Assembly: GCA_946411155.1 (NCBI GenBank)
Contig: CAMKDB010000001.1
Span: 1 to 32,362, forward strand
Source of the DNA: an uncultured Faecalibacterium sp.
Lineage (GTDB): Bacteria > Bacillota > Clostridia > Oscillospirales > Ruminococcaceae
Length of the DNA stretch: 32,362 nt
Direction: 5' to 3'
Shown here: in pieces, positions 18,325 through 27,337 of the stretch
Numbering within the stretch: the first letter of the stretch is position 1
Layout: each line of letters opens with the position of its first letter
Translations under genes and position numbers: made by a program
Notes under the pieces: generated by a model
Told to the model about the DNA's origin: nothing
Database searches by the model: none
Seen by the model: the letters and a program-made list of their open reading frames with translations, nothing else

Positions 18325-20643
18325 TCAGACTTTCTGTTTCAGAAAATGATTTTTGACATATGCTGCATACTTTCCATAATCGCGTTCTGGATACTTTTTA
18401 TACAATTCCTGATAAAGTTCATATGCTTTTCCCGCAGCGGTGATGTTCCCTTTTTCCGCGTCCCTGTAATACTTCATTGCGACCTGAGCTTCCACAAAAC
18501 GGATGTTGTCTGCATAGAAAGCGGCTTTTTTCTCATCTCCTCTTTCTCCGGCATATTTGATCAAAATCTGATAATAGGCCTTCAACTGCTTTTCCGTATG
18601 AATGATCCCGATCTTTTCATTAAGAGCATTCTCGACCTCAACGGCTGAGCGGATCTCCGCCTCCGCCTTGGTATAGTCCTTCCGGTCTTCCGCAACGGTT
18701 GCCCGGCAGACATGAGCAAAAGCAAGGATCCTTGCTGAACTGATATCTCCAACGCTTTCATGCTCTTTTTCTGCCAGCGCGACGAATTCATCAGCGGTGT
18801 TTCGCGCTGCGTAATTGTTTTTCAGCCTGATATATGTATTGATCAATGTCTCATAGACTCTAAAGGTATACGGGCCCTGTACAAATTCTCCCAGCTGGTT
18901 CCTCAGTCCCTGAACGTACAAAAGGGTTTCGCGGCATTTTCTTTCTGCCTTTCTGAGATTATCGGAAGAATTGTTGTCTGCTGTGAAATATGCATTGGCG
19001 ATTTTCCCATAAAGACCTACCAATTCTTTGGCAAGTCCCTTATTATTTGCCGGATTACTGGCAAATACTCTTCTGATCAGCGGTTCCGCCTCTTCATAAC
19101 AGCGGACCGCCTCTTCCCGGTTTTCCTGTTTTGTCTCAATATCTCCCAGAATATTCAGCCCGACGCCTCTGTACAGAGCACTTAATAGAGCGGTATACTG
19201 TGTCTTCTTTTTGTCCTCATTTTCGCTTAACGAAGAAATGAAACTGTCAGCGATCTCCAGCATTTTCTTCAGATACGCTCTCGCTCCGGACAGGTCATTC
19301 TGTCTTACGGCGATCTCAGCTGCAAACTGAAACGATTCTGCCAGGGCGATTTTTTCATGGTCTGTCATCCCCATCAGGTCCAAGGACAGCATCTTCTCCA
19401 GTAATTTCCAGCATCGTTCGTATCGCAGAAGGTCTGCCCATTTTTTGGATGCCGCATTTACTGCTCTTATGTAGCGGAACAGCAGATCTTCCCCGTTATC
19501 TCCATCTGTCAGCTTTTTCTCCAGATAATCAGCATATCTCTCCTGCCAATGAGCGCTCTGCTCGTGGTCCCTTCTGACGCCCTGTCCCGTTTCATACATG
19601 GAAACAAGTTTCCTGTATGCCTCCTCGATTCCTCCCTCAGCCGCATCGGTGATCAGAACCCGGGCTTTTTCGTGATCCGTCTCTGTATCGATGCCGGACA
19701 GATACGCCAGTCCTATGAAAAATTTATGCCGGGGATCATCGTTTGTTTTGACGTTCAAAGCCTCTCTGATCCATTTCCCGACACGGTCAGGATCTTTGAT
19801 CGGCTCGGGAATGCCCGGATAATACTTTTTAAGAGTTTCCATCTCCGCATCGGCAGCCGCTATCGGAAGGATCTTTTTTTCTGCCTTTACTGCCATCGGA
19901 TATTCCGTGGTCATGACGTAATTCGGTTTTTCCAGCAGGTTCGGCGTAACGACCATTGAGAAAAGATCACTCTTTTCAAAAGCCTGCCGGATCGACTCGT
20001 TAAAATCCTCTCCCGGAGTCAGAAACTCATCATACCAGATCGCGATATCCCGGGTAAAAGACTCTTTATGGATCATCCGCATCACTTCCTGAGCGTAGCG
20101 TCGGTCCTTTTTACGGTAGCTCAGGAAGATGTACGCAGCAAAAGCCTGCCTGATCTTCTCTATTACTTCATCTTTCAGCAAAATGGTATCAAGGAACAGT
20201 TTCAGTTTGTCCTTATAGGGAAGCGCAGTCGGATCCGGGTCATATTTATTCAGTATCTGGAGATTTCCGCAGACCTCATTGAAAAGCATTTCCAGTCCCT
20301 GTTCCTCCAGCAAAGGCAGAATCGGGATATTCTCCCTCATCGCGAAGGCTAGTTCCAGTTTGCGTGCCGTATTCTCCGTTCTCAGGAATTCACCGGTCAC
20401 CGGCACGACGAACAGATCCATCCGAGAAAGGTCGCTCAGATACTGTTCTTTTCCTTCATCGTCGATCTGACCGAGATCCTGGTCACGGTACCAGACAGAA
20501 ATGTTGTTCTGCAGTTCAAAAAGATCAGAAGTGATTTCTTCAAAATACTTCGTGTAGTCTTGTTCCGTCGAACAGAAGAACACTTTCTGAAGGTCCTTCA
20601 GCAAATACGTTCCTTTAGTTTTATATCTCAGAGTGATTTCCAT
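18325..20643 (-). CDS. TIR-domain protein: N-terminal TIR-like domain, second TIR domain, Sel1-like repeats, TPR-like C-terminus
   Basis: KVFFCSTEQDYTKYFEEITSDL...DLFVVPVTGEFLRTENTARKLELAFAMRENIPILPL (TIR-like), AAYIFLSYRKKDRRYAQEVMRMI...IAIWYDEFLTPGEDFNESIRQAFEKSDLFSMVVTPNLLEKPNYVMTTEYPMAV (TIR), AEGGIEEAYRKLVSMYETGQGVRRDHEQSAHW (Sel1-like). ATG at 20643 with AGGAAG SD; TTG at 20664 also possible. Confidence 0.85.
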   Translation of the reverse strand: MEITLRYKTKGTYLLKDLQKVFFCSTEQDYTKYFEEITSDLFELQNNISVWYRDQDLGQIDDEGKEQYLSDLSRMDLFVVPVTGEFLRTENTARKLELAFAMRENIPILPLLEEQGLEMLFNEVCGNLQILNKYDPDPTALPYKDKLKLFLDTILLKDEVIEKIRQAFAAYIFLSYRKKDRRYAQEVMRMIHKESFTRDIAIWYDEFLTPGEDFNESIRQAFEKSDLFSMVVTPNLLEKPNYVMTTEYPMAVKAEKKILPIAAADAEMETLKKYYPGIPEPIKDPDRVGKWIREALNVKTNDDPRHKFFIGLAYLSGIDTETDHEKARVLITDAAEGGIEEAYRKLVSMYETGQGVRRDHEQSAHWQERYADYLEKKLTDGDNGEDLLFRYIRAVNAASKKWADLLRYERCWKLLEKMLSLDLMGMTDHEKIALAESFQFAAEIAVRQNDLSGARAYLKKMLEIADSFISSLSENEDKKKTQYTALLSALYRGVGLNILGDIETKQENREEAVRCYEEAEPLIRRVFASNPANNKGLAKELVGLYGKIANAYFTADNNSSDNLRKAERKCRETLLYVQGLRNQLGEFVQGPYTFRVYETLINTYIRLKNNYAARNTADEFVALAEKEHESVGDISSARILAFAHVCRATVAEDRKDYTKAEAEIRSAVEVENALNEKIGIIHTEKQLKAYYQILIKYAGERGDEKKAAFYADNIRFVEAQVAMKYYRDAEKGNITAAGKAYELYQELYKKYPERDYGKYAAYVKNHFLKQKV

Positions 20644-20745
20644 CTTATTGACTTCCTGCCGCAAAACGCTTTCCTTTGCCTGTCCCTATATTAATATCAT
20701 ATCAGCAAAACGCACCTGATTTTCAGTCATTGCTATATTTCGAAA

Positions 20746-20788
20746 ATAAAAAGGCACATGCTCCATGAACAGAAACATGTGCCTTTTC
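20746..20788 (-). terminator. Rho-independent terminator of gap
   Basis: Inverted repeat aaaaggcacatg ... catgtgcctttt with a minus-strand TTTTTATTTT tail, just downstream of the gap stop. Confidence 0.85.
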
Positions 20789-20810
20789 TACACTTGGTTT
20801 TCAGTACCGA

Positions 20811-21878
20811 TTAGCCGAGTTCGCTGAAGTACTTGATGGTGCGGACCATCTGGCTGGTGTAGGAGTTCTCGTTGTCATACCAGGACACGACCTGTACCAG
20901 ATATGTGCCGTCGCCCATATCGGAGACCATGGTCTGGTTGGCATCGAAGAGGGAGCCGAATCTCATGCCGATGATGTCGGAGGAGACGAGCTTCTCTGTG
21001 GTGTAACCGAAGGACTCATTTGCATGGGCCTTCATTGCTTCGTTGATGCCCTCAACAGTGACGTTCTCGCCTTTGACAACAGCGTGCAGGATCGTGGTGG
21101 AGCCGGTAACGGTAGGAACTCTCTGTGCAGCGCCGATGAGCTTGCCGTTCAGTTCAGGAATGACAAGACCGATCGCCTTTGCGGCACCGGTGGAGTTCGG
21201 TACGATGTTGGCAGCGCCAGCTCTTGCTCTCTGGAGGTCGCCTTTTCTGTGCGGTCCGTCGAGGATCATCTGGTCACCGGTGTAAGCGTGAACAGTGGTC
21301 ATGATACCGGACTGAATCGGAGCATAGTCGTTCAGAGCCTGGGTCATCGGAGCGAGGCAGTTTGTGGTACAGGAAGCAGCAGAAATGATCTTGTCTTCCT
21401 TCGTGAGTTTGGTGTGGTTGACGTTGTAGACGATGGTGGGAAGATCGTTGCCTGCCGGAGCAGAAATAACGACTTTCTTTGCGCCTGCATCGAGGTGAGC
21501 CTGGGATTTCGCCTTAGAGGTGTAGAATCCGGTGCACTCCAGAACGACGTCAACATCGAGCTCTGCCCAAGGAAGATCCTTTGCGTTGGGCATTGCATAG
21601 ATTGTGATCTCCTCGCCATCAACTGTGATGGAGCCGGGGGTCTTGACGGTCTTGCCGTCTTCCTCATACTCGGGCTCTTTGGAAGTGACAGTGTGAAGAT
21701 TTTCGCCGAAAACGCCGCAGTAACCGCCCTGTGCAGAGTCATACTTCAGCAGGTTTGCAAGCATCTTGGGGCTTGTCAGGTCGTTGATAGCAACGATGTC
21801 ATAACCCTCAGCGCCGAACATCTGACGGAACGCAAGACGACCAATGCGGCCGAAGCCATTGATAGCAACTTTTACCAT
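20811..21878 (-). CDS. gap: Glyceraldehyde-3-phosphate dehydrogenase
   Basis: [56 protein letters not shown]. Confidence 0.98.
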   Translation of the reverse strand: MVKVAINGFGRIGRLAFRQMFGAEGYDIVAINDLTSPKMLANLLKYDSAQGGYCGVFGENLHTVTSKEPEYEEDGKTVKTPGSITVDGEEITIYAMPNAKDLPWAELDVDVVLECTGFYTSKAKSQAHLDAGAKKVVISAPAGNDLPTIVYNVNHTKLTKEDKIISAASCTTNCLAPMTQALNDYAPIQSGIMTTVHAYTGDQMILDGPHRKGDLQRARAGAANIVPNSTGAAKAIGLVIPELNGKLIGAAQRVPTVTGSTTILHAVVKGENVTVEGINEAMKAHANESFGYTTEKLVSSDIIGMRFGSLFDANQTMVSDMGDGTYLVQVVSWYDNENSYTSQMVRTIKYFSELG

Positions 21879-21931
21879 TAACTTTTATCCTCCAAAAAAT
21901 AGTTGAAAAAATTGTTTGTTTAGCCGCGTTT

Positions 21932-21960
21932 ATTGTATCAAACTGAGCCGATGTATGCAA
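21932..21960 (-). promoter_or_regulatory. Sigma-A-type promoter of gap
   Basis: Minus strand TTGCAT - 17 nt - TACAAT, then GGAGG SD before the gap ATG. Confidence 0.6.
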
Positions 21961-22029
21961 GCAATCCGCGCCGTTTTTCCTTTTATCCATGCGGTTTTAC
22001 AGGCTGCCAGCCAAAACAAGAACATATGT

Positions 22030-22638
22030 TTAACCAAACGAGAAATCGCGTTCAAAACGATTGAGCGGGCCATATTCTTCCAGCAGTTTCAGATAAACGG
22101 CAGCACAGCCGAAACTGTCGCTTCCTGCCTGATGAGCATCCAGCGGTATACTGTAATAATCACACAACGTACCCAGTTTGTGATTCATGACAGTTCTGCC
22201 AAGCAGCGAACGCGCAATCTCCACTGTGTCCGCGAAACGCACCGGATGCCAGTCCAGATCGTAGGCTTTCAATGTTTTCTTTAATACATTTAAATCAAAG
22301 CGCGCGTTATGTGCGAGCACCAGTCCGTTTTCCAGATCCTTGCGGATCATCGGCCATACTTCCGGAAAAATTGGTTCCAACTCCGCTTCTTCCTGTGTGA
22401 TTCCGTGGATCTGTACGCAGAACCAGTCGAAATCCTGTTCCGGATTGATCCTGTATTCCACGGAGCCCGTGATCCTGTTGTTTTCAATTCTGGTGATCCC
22501 GATCGAACACATCCGCTCGCTCTTTCCGTTTGGTGTCTCAACGTCAAAAGCGACTGCCCGTTCAATAACGGGCAGTTTCAGATGTTCAGGTGCCTGCTCA
22601 CGTAACTGCTTCAGTTTTTCTTCATCGATCCAGATCAA
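22030..22638 (-). CDS. DnaQ-like 3'-5' exonuclease (DEDD family)
   Basis: AVAFDVETPNG, LVLAHNARFDLNVLKK, HQAGSDSFGCAAV; TTG start with AAAGGAG SD. Confidence 0.85.
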   Translation of the reverse strand: MIWIDEEKLKQLREQAPEHLKLPVIERAVAFDVETPNGKSERMCSIGITRIENNRITGSVEYRINPEQDFDWFCVQIHGITQEEAELEPIFPEVWPMIRKDLENGLVLAHNARFDLNVLKKTLKAYDLDWHPVRFADTVEIARSLLGRTVMNHKLGTLCDYYSIPLDAHQAGSDSFGCAAVYLKLLEEYGPLNRFERDFSFG

Positions 22639-22649
22639 TGTTTCTCCTT

Positions 22650-22665
22650 TGTTCCACGTGGAACA
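22650..22665. promoter_or_regulatory. parS-type site 1 (TGTTCCACGTGGAACA)
   Basis: Perfect 16-bp palindrome matching the chromosomal parS pattern TGTTNCACGTGAAACA with one difference in the right arm. Confidence 0.9.
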
Positions 22666-22686
22666 TTTTTCTTTCGGTCGCGTTTA

Positions 22687-22702
22687 TGTTCCACGTGGAA
22701 CA
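22687..22702. promoter_or_regulatory. parS-type site 2 (TGTTCCACGTGGAACA)
   Basis: Identical 16-bp palindrome. Confidence 0.9.
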
Positions 22703-22732
22703 AAAACGGGATCTGCGTTGCCGCAGATCCCC

Positions 22733-22820
22733 TGGCGGAGAGTTAGGGATTCGAACCCTAGGTGGGTTTCCCCACACAGCATTTCGAGTGCTGCACCTTC
22801 GACCACTCGGACAACTCTCC
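22733..22820 (-). tRNA. tRNA-Ser(CGA), CCA encoded
   Basis: GGAGAGTTGTCCGAGTGGTCGAAGGTGCAGCACTCGAAATGCTG...TAGGGTTCGAATCCCTAACTCTCCGCCA; long variable arm; loop CTCGAAA. Confidence 0.96.
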
Positions 22821-22947
22821 AAGCGCAAGATAGATTATATCCAAAAAACCACATTCCGTCAACGCAGAAGAAAGCTCCGTCGCTTCCATTTCCGTTGCCT
22901 TTTACCATCCTTTGCGCTAGAATTGAAAAGAATTCATAAGAAAGAAT

Positions 22948-22963
22948 TGTTCCACGTGGAACA
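22948..22963. promoter_or_regulatory. parS-type site 3 (TGTTCCACGTGGAACA)
   Basis: Identical 16-bp palindrome, 12 bp upstream of the parA start. Confidence 0.9.
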
Positions 22964-22975
22964 AAAATCGGAAAA

Positions 22976-23752
22976 ATGGGAAAAATCATCGCTCTAACCA
23001 ATCAAAAAGGCGGCGTCGGCAAGACCACTACCGCCGTAAACCTTGCTGCTGGCCTCGGTGCTGCCGGTCAGCAGGTCCTTTTGATCGATATTGATCCTCA
23101 GGGAAATACGACAAGCGGTTACGGGATCAACAAGCGGAGCGTCAAGAACTCAACTTATCAGCTGATCACCGGGATCTCATCCCTTGAAGACTGCATCTAC
23201 AAGACCATGTATCCCGGCGTTTCCGTTGTGCCATCCAGTATCGACCTTGCAGGAGCGGAACTGGAGCTGGTCTCTCTGGATCGCCGTGAATTCCGCTTGC
23301 GGGATGCCCTTCTGCAGGCAAAGAGCACTTACGACTTTATTTTGCTGGACTGCCCCCCTTCTCTCGGCCTTCTGACGCTGAACGGGCTGAATGCCGCTGA
23401 CAGCGTTCTGATCCCGATCCAGTGCGAATATTATGCACTTGAAGGCCTTTCACAGCTCATGAGCAGCGTGCGTTCCGTTAAACGCCTTTACAATCCTTCC
23501 ATTACGATCGAAGGCGTTCTGGTAACCATGTATGACTCCCGTCTCAGCCTCACAACGCAGGTAGTTGACGAAGTCAAACGGTTTTTCCCTCAAAAAGTCT
23601 TCCATACAACGATCCCGAGAAACATCCGCCTGGCCGAAGCGCCCGGTTTCGGAAAACCGATCCGATACTACGACCCGTCCTCCAAAGGCGCACAGGCCTA
23701 TGACAGCCTGTCTCAGGAGGTAATCCAGAACAATAAGAAAGGGGAAACCTGA
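22976..23752 (+). CDS. parA: ParA/Soj chromosome partitioning ATPase
   Basis: MGKIIALTNQKGGVGKTTTAVNLAAGL, LLIDIDPQGNTTSGYG, DFILLDCPPSLGLLTLNGL. Confidence 0.97.
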   Translation: MGKIIALTNQKGGVGKTTTAVNLAAGLGAAGQQVLLIDIDPQGNTTSGYGINKRSVKNSTYQLITGISSLEDCIYKTMYPGVSVVPSSIDLAGAELELVSLDRREFRLRDALLQAKSTYDFILLDCPPSLGLLTLNGLNAADSVLIPIQCEYYALEGLSQLMSSVRSVKRLYNPSITIEGVLVTMYDSRLSLTTQVVDEVKRFFPQKVFHTTIPRNIRLAEAPGFGKPIRYYDPSSKGAQAYDSLSQEVIQNNKKGET

Positions 23753-24600
23753 TGGCGAAAAAACTTGGTGGGCTGGGAAAAGGCCTGGATGCACTGTTTC
23801 AGGACAACTCAGTTCCGGCGCAGGGCGCCACTGAACTCCCCATTGATGAAGTATTTCCGGACCGCAATCAGCCGCGGAAAGATTTCAACGTCGATAGTTT
23901 GCAGGAACTGGCCAATTCCGTACGGGAGCATGGTGTTCTGCAACCGATTCTTGTCCGTCCGATTGAGAGCGGATATCAGATCATAGCGGGCGAACGCCGC
24001 TGGCGCGCGGCAAAAATCGCCGGACTGACTACGGTCCCAGTCAATATCCGCGAGCTGACAGACTATGAGGCGATGAGCATCGCCCTGGTTGAAAACCTTC
24101 AGCGCGAGGACCTGAATCCGATTGAGGAAGCCGAAGGCTACCGAAAACTCAGCGAAACCACCGGGTGGACCCAGGAACAGATCGCTAAGCGTGTAGGTAA
24201 ATCCAGACCGGCGATCGCGAATTCCCTGAGACTCCTGAGCCTGCCCGAAGAGGTCATTGATCTGCTGAAGGAAGGAAAACTGACCACTGGACATGCTAAA
24301 GCTATCCTTTCTCTTGCGGACGACGCATCCAGGGTCTCCATTGCCAGAACGATAGCGGAAAAAGGCCTCTCCGTCAGAGAAGCGGAAAAGATTTCCCAGA
24401 AAACGCCGATTCAGAAGTCTTTCCGCATGCCTTCAGGTAAAGACCCTGTCGCACACGAGGTAGAGATCGCGCTTCAGAACGAACTCGGCGTCGAAGTGGA
24501 CGTCAAATACAAGGCAGGAAAAGGCACGCTGTCCCTTAATTTCTATTCAAAAGAGCAGCTTTATGAATTTGCAAACAAACTAGGTGGAAAGGATAAATAA
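23752..24600 (+). CDS. parB: ParB/Spo0J chromosome partitioning protein
   Basis: LGKGLDALF, FPDRNQPRKDF, ENLQREDLNPIEEAEGYRKL, GERRWRAAKIAGL. Confidence 0.97.
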   Translation: MAKKLGGLGKGLDALFQDNSVPAQGATELPIDEVFPDRNQPRKDFNVDSLQELANSVREHGVLQPILVRPIESGYQIIAGERRWRAAKIAGLTTVPVNIRELTDYEAMSIALVENLQREDLNPIEEAEGYRKLSETTGWTQEQIAKRVGKSRPAIANSLRLLSLPEEVIDLLKEGKLTTGHAKAILSLADDASRVSIARTIAEKGLSVREAEKISQKTPIQKSFRMPSGKDPVAHEVEIALQNELGVEVDVKYKAGKGTLSLNFYSKEQLYEFANKLGGKDK

Positions 24601-24605
24601 ACACT

Positions 24606-25886
24606 ATGATTGATATTCGTCTCGTTCGTACCAATCCTGAACTCGTAAAAGAGAATATCCGCAAAAAATTCCAGGACGAAAAACTCGTTCTTGTCGACGA
24701 AGTCCTCGATCTGGACAAGCAGTACCGGGAAGCCCGCACCCGCTGCGACGAGCTGCGTTCCCAGCGCAACTCCATCAGTAAACAGATCGGCGTCCTTTTC
24801 GGTCAGGGAAAACGCGATGAAGCCAATGCGGCAAAAGCGCAGGTCTCTTCGATCAATGAAGAACTGGAAAGTCTGGAAAAAAGCGAAGTAGATCTGGAAG
24901 CCGAGATCAAAAAGCGGATGATGGTCATTCCTCAGATCATCGACGATTCCGTGCCGATCGGTAAAGACGACAGTGAGAACGTCGAAATCGAGCGTTTCGG
25001 CGATCCGGTAGTCCCGGATTATGAGATTCCCTACCATGTGGACATCATGGAACGGCTCGCAGGCATCGATCTGGATTCCGCCCGCAATACCAGTGGAAAC
25101 GGTTTCTACTATCTGCGCGGAGACATCGCCCGCCTGCATTCCTCGATTCTCAGCTATGCCCGCGACTTCATGATCAACCGCGGTTTCACTTACTATATTC
25201 CCCCGTTCATGATCCGTGGCAATGTCGTGAGCGGCGTCATGAGCTTCACCGAGATGGAAAACATGATGTACAAGATCGAGGGTGAAGACCTCTATCTGAT
25301 CGGCACCAGCGAGCACTCCATGATCGGCAAATTCATCAACACAATTTTGGATAAGGATCAGCTTCCCCAGACACTGACAAGCTACAGCCCCTGTTTCCGT
25401 AAGGAAGTCGGCGCACACGGTATCGAGGAGCGCGGCGTATATCGGATCCACCAGTTTGAGAAGCAGGAAATGGTCGTTGTCTGTGAACCCGAAGACAGCA
25501 TGAAATGGTATGACATCCTCTGGCAGAACACGGTCGATTTCTTCCGCAGTCTGGACATTCCGGTCCGCACCCTTGAGTGCTGCTCCGGTGATCTGGCCGA
25601 TCTGAAAGTCAAGAGCTGCGACGTTGAAGCATGGAGTCCGCGTCAGAAGAAGTACTTTGAGGTCGGAAGCTGTTCCAATCTCGGCGATGCGCAGGCAAGA
25701 CGCCTCGGCATCCGCATCCGCGACAAAGAGAAGGGTAATTACTTCGCTCACACGCTGAACAATACCTGTGTCGCTCCTCCGAGAATGCTCATCGCATTCC
25801 TTGAGAACAACCTTCAGGAAGATGGCCGGATCCGCATTCCTGAGCCTCTGCGGCCATATATGGGCGGGCAAGAATACATCGGGTAA
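24606..25886 (+). CDS. serS: Seryl-tRNA synthetase
   Basis: MIDIRLVRTNPELVKENIRKKF; class II motifs; LIGTSEHSM; NNTCVAPPRMLIAFLENNLQEDGRIRIPEPLRPYMGG. Confidence 0.97.
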   Translation: MIDIRLVRTNPELVKENIRKKFQDEKLVLVDEVLDLDKQYREARTRCDELRSQRNSISKQIGVLFGQGKRDEANAAKAQVSSINEELESLEKSEVDLEAEIKKRMMVIPQIIDDSVPIGKDDSENVEIERFGDPVVPDYEIPYHVDIMERLAGIDLDSARNTSGNGFYYLRGDIARLHSSILSYARDFMINRGFTYYIPPFMIRGNVVSGVMSFTEMENMMYKIEGEDLYLIGTSEHSMIGKFINTILDKDQLPQTLTSYSPCFRKEVGAHGIEERGVYRIHQFEKQEMVVVCEPEDSMKWYDILWQNTVDFFRSLDIPVRTLECCSGDLADLKVKSCDVEAWSPRQKKYFEVGSCSNLGDAQARRLGIRIRDKEKGNYFAHTLNNTCVAPPRMLIAFLENNLQEDGRIRIPEPLRPYMGGQEYIG

Positions 25887-25937
25887 TATTCTGATTGCAG
25901 TTATATACAGATTGTATTATTTGGTGTTCTTTATTGG

Positions 25938-27323
25938 ATGGAACTTGGTTCACTACAATTTGATCTGTTTCTTCTTATAGCGCTGTTGCTGTATTGGGCA
26001 AGGAAACAACAGAAATGGCGGCGATCGGTACTGATTGTCGCCGATTTTTGTTTTCTCGTATTTTGCGGGCTGAAAAATGCGCTGTGGTGTGTTTCAGTCA
26101 TTCTGGCGGGTTATCTTCTTGGAAAAGCGACCGCTTCTTCCCGGGAAAGAAAGCGTACAGGAAGACTCGCAGGCTTCCTCATTCTGGTGATTCTCTTCCT
26201 TTCATGGTATCTGCTTCCGAAATTGACGGGGTACGGGATTTTCCCTTCCGTTGGCATGAGCTATTACGCGCTTTCCGTTGCAGGATATCTGTTCGATGTT
26301 GGAAACGGAAAAAGAGAATCCGCTTCGTTTAGCGACCTGTTCCTGTTCTCCGGGAACTTTATGACCTTCCTTTCCGGTCCGATTCTTCCTTCGTCTGACA
26401 TAGATCAGTACCGTGAATTGCCTGAATATGATGATTTCTCTTTCAATGACGGATTGCTGCTGATTCTCTGGGGTTTCTTCGAAAAGACCGTTGTGGCGAA
26501 CGGACTCGCCCTCAGCGTGGATTCTTTCTTCGGGCAGATTGCAACCGCTACGCCTTCCAGGCTCCTTTTGTCAAGTTTATTTTACACTTTTCAGCTGTAT
26601 TGCGACTTCGCCGGCTATTCGTCCATAGTGATGGGCATGGGCAAGCTATTCGGTGTGTCTATCCCGGAGAATTTCCGCAATCCTTATCTTGCCACGAATA
26701 TTCAGGATTTCTGGCGCAGATGGCATATCGGCCTTTCGCACTGGTTCCGGGAACATCTGTATTTCCCGCTCGGCGGTTCCAGAAAAGGAACCTTCCGTAC
26801 GATGCTGAATGTGCTGATCGTATTCGCGGCGAGCGGTCTCTGGCACGGATTCGGACTGAATTTTCTGGTATGGGGTCTGCTCCACGGCGCGGCGCTTGCT
26901 TTGTTCAATCTGATTCGTCCCCTTCTGAACCGTTCCGGAATGATGGAGAACGCGGAGAAGAACCCTGTTCTGCGGTGGATCTCCCGTCTGCTGAACCTCT
27001 GCTTCGTCAATTTTGCCTGGATTTTCTTCCGCTGCCCCTCCCTTTCTGCAGCGATTGATTATATCAGCCGTTTCAGAGAACCGCTCGAATTCCCCTCCTA
27101 CATCCTCAAGACGATGGACCTTCCTGAGAAAAAGATATGGTCGGTCTTTGCTGGGCTGATCGTCATTCTGATCGTCGATCTTCTCAAAGAACACGGGATC
27201 CTGCCCAAGGAACAGATTCTCCGCTCCCCTGTTCTCAGATATTTGGTCTTCCTGCTGCTCTTTGCGTCGATTGCTTTTCTCGGGAACTTCGAACTGTCCG
27301 GTTTTCTTTATTACAATTTCTAA
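25938..27323 (+). CDS. MBOAT family O-acyltransferase (second copy type)
   Basis: YCDFAGYSSIVMGMGKLFGVSIPENFRNPYLATNIQDFWRRWHIGLSHWFREHLYFPLGGSR ... ASGLWHGFGLNFLVWGLLHG. Confidence 0.95.
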   Translation: MELGSLQFDLFLLIALLLYWARKQQKWRRSVLIVADFCFLVFCGLKNALWCVSVILAGYLLGKATASSRERKRTGRLAGFLILVILFLSWYLLPKLTGYGIFPSVGMSYYALSVAGYLFDVGNGKRESASFSDLFLFSGNFMTFLSGPILPSSDIDQYRELPEYDDFSFNDGLLLILWGFFEKTVVANGLALSVDSFFGQIATATPSRLLLSSLFYTFQLYCDFAGYSSIVMGMGKLFGVSIPENFRNPYLATNIQDFWRRWHIGLSHWFREHLYFPLGGSRKGTFRTMLNVLIVFAASGLWHGFGLNFLVWGLLHGAALALFNLIRPLLNRSGMMENAEKNPVLRWISRLLNLCFVNFAWIFFRCPSLSAAIDYISRFREPLEFPSYILKTMDLPEKKIWSVFAGLIVILIVDLLKEHGILPKEQILRSPVLRYLVFLLLFASIAFLGNFELSGFLYYNF

Positions 27324-27337
27324 AGGAGAAGTTCTGT

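Noticed and set aside
18325-18362. Repeated TTCTGTTTCAGA near the TIR gene 3' end
   Set aside because: Only two short copies at the gene end; weak self-complementarity but no clear T-tract terminator, so treated as local low-complexity.
18067-18648. 193-aa plus-strand ORF covering the intergenic gap after the TIR gene
   Set aside because: Mostly overlaps the TIR gene antisense; hydrophobic translation without clear motif or SD.
21024-21881. 285-aa plus-strand ORF
   Set aside because: Antisense shadow of gap.
22640-22980. Possible oriC in the intergenic region with parS sites
   Set aside because: No cluster of DnaA boxes (TTATCCACA-like) seen and no dnaA nearby; parS sites alone do not define oriC.
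24561-25871. 436-aa minus-strand ORF
   Set aside because: Exact antisense shadow of serS.
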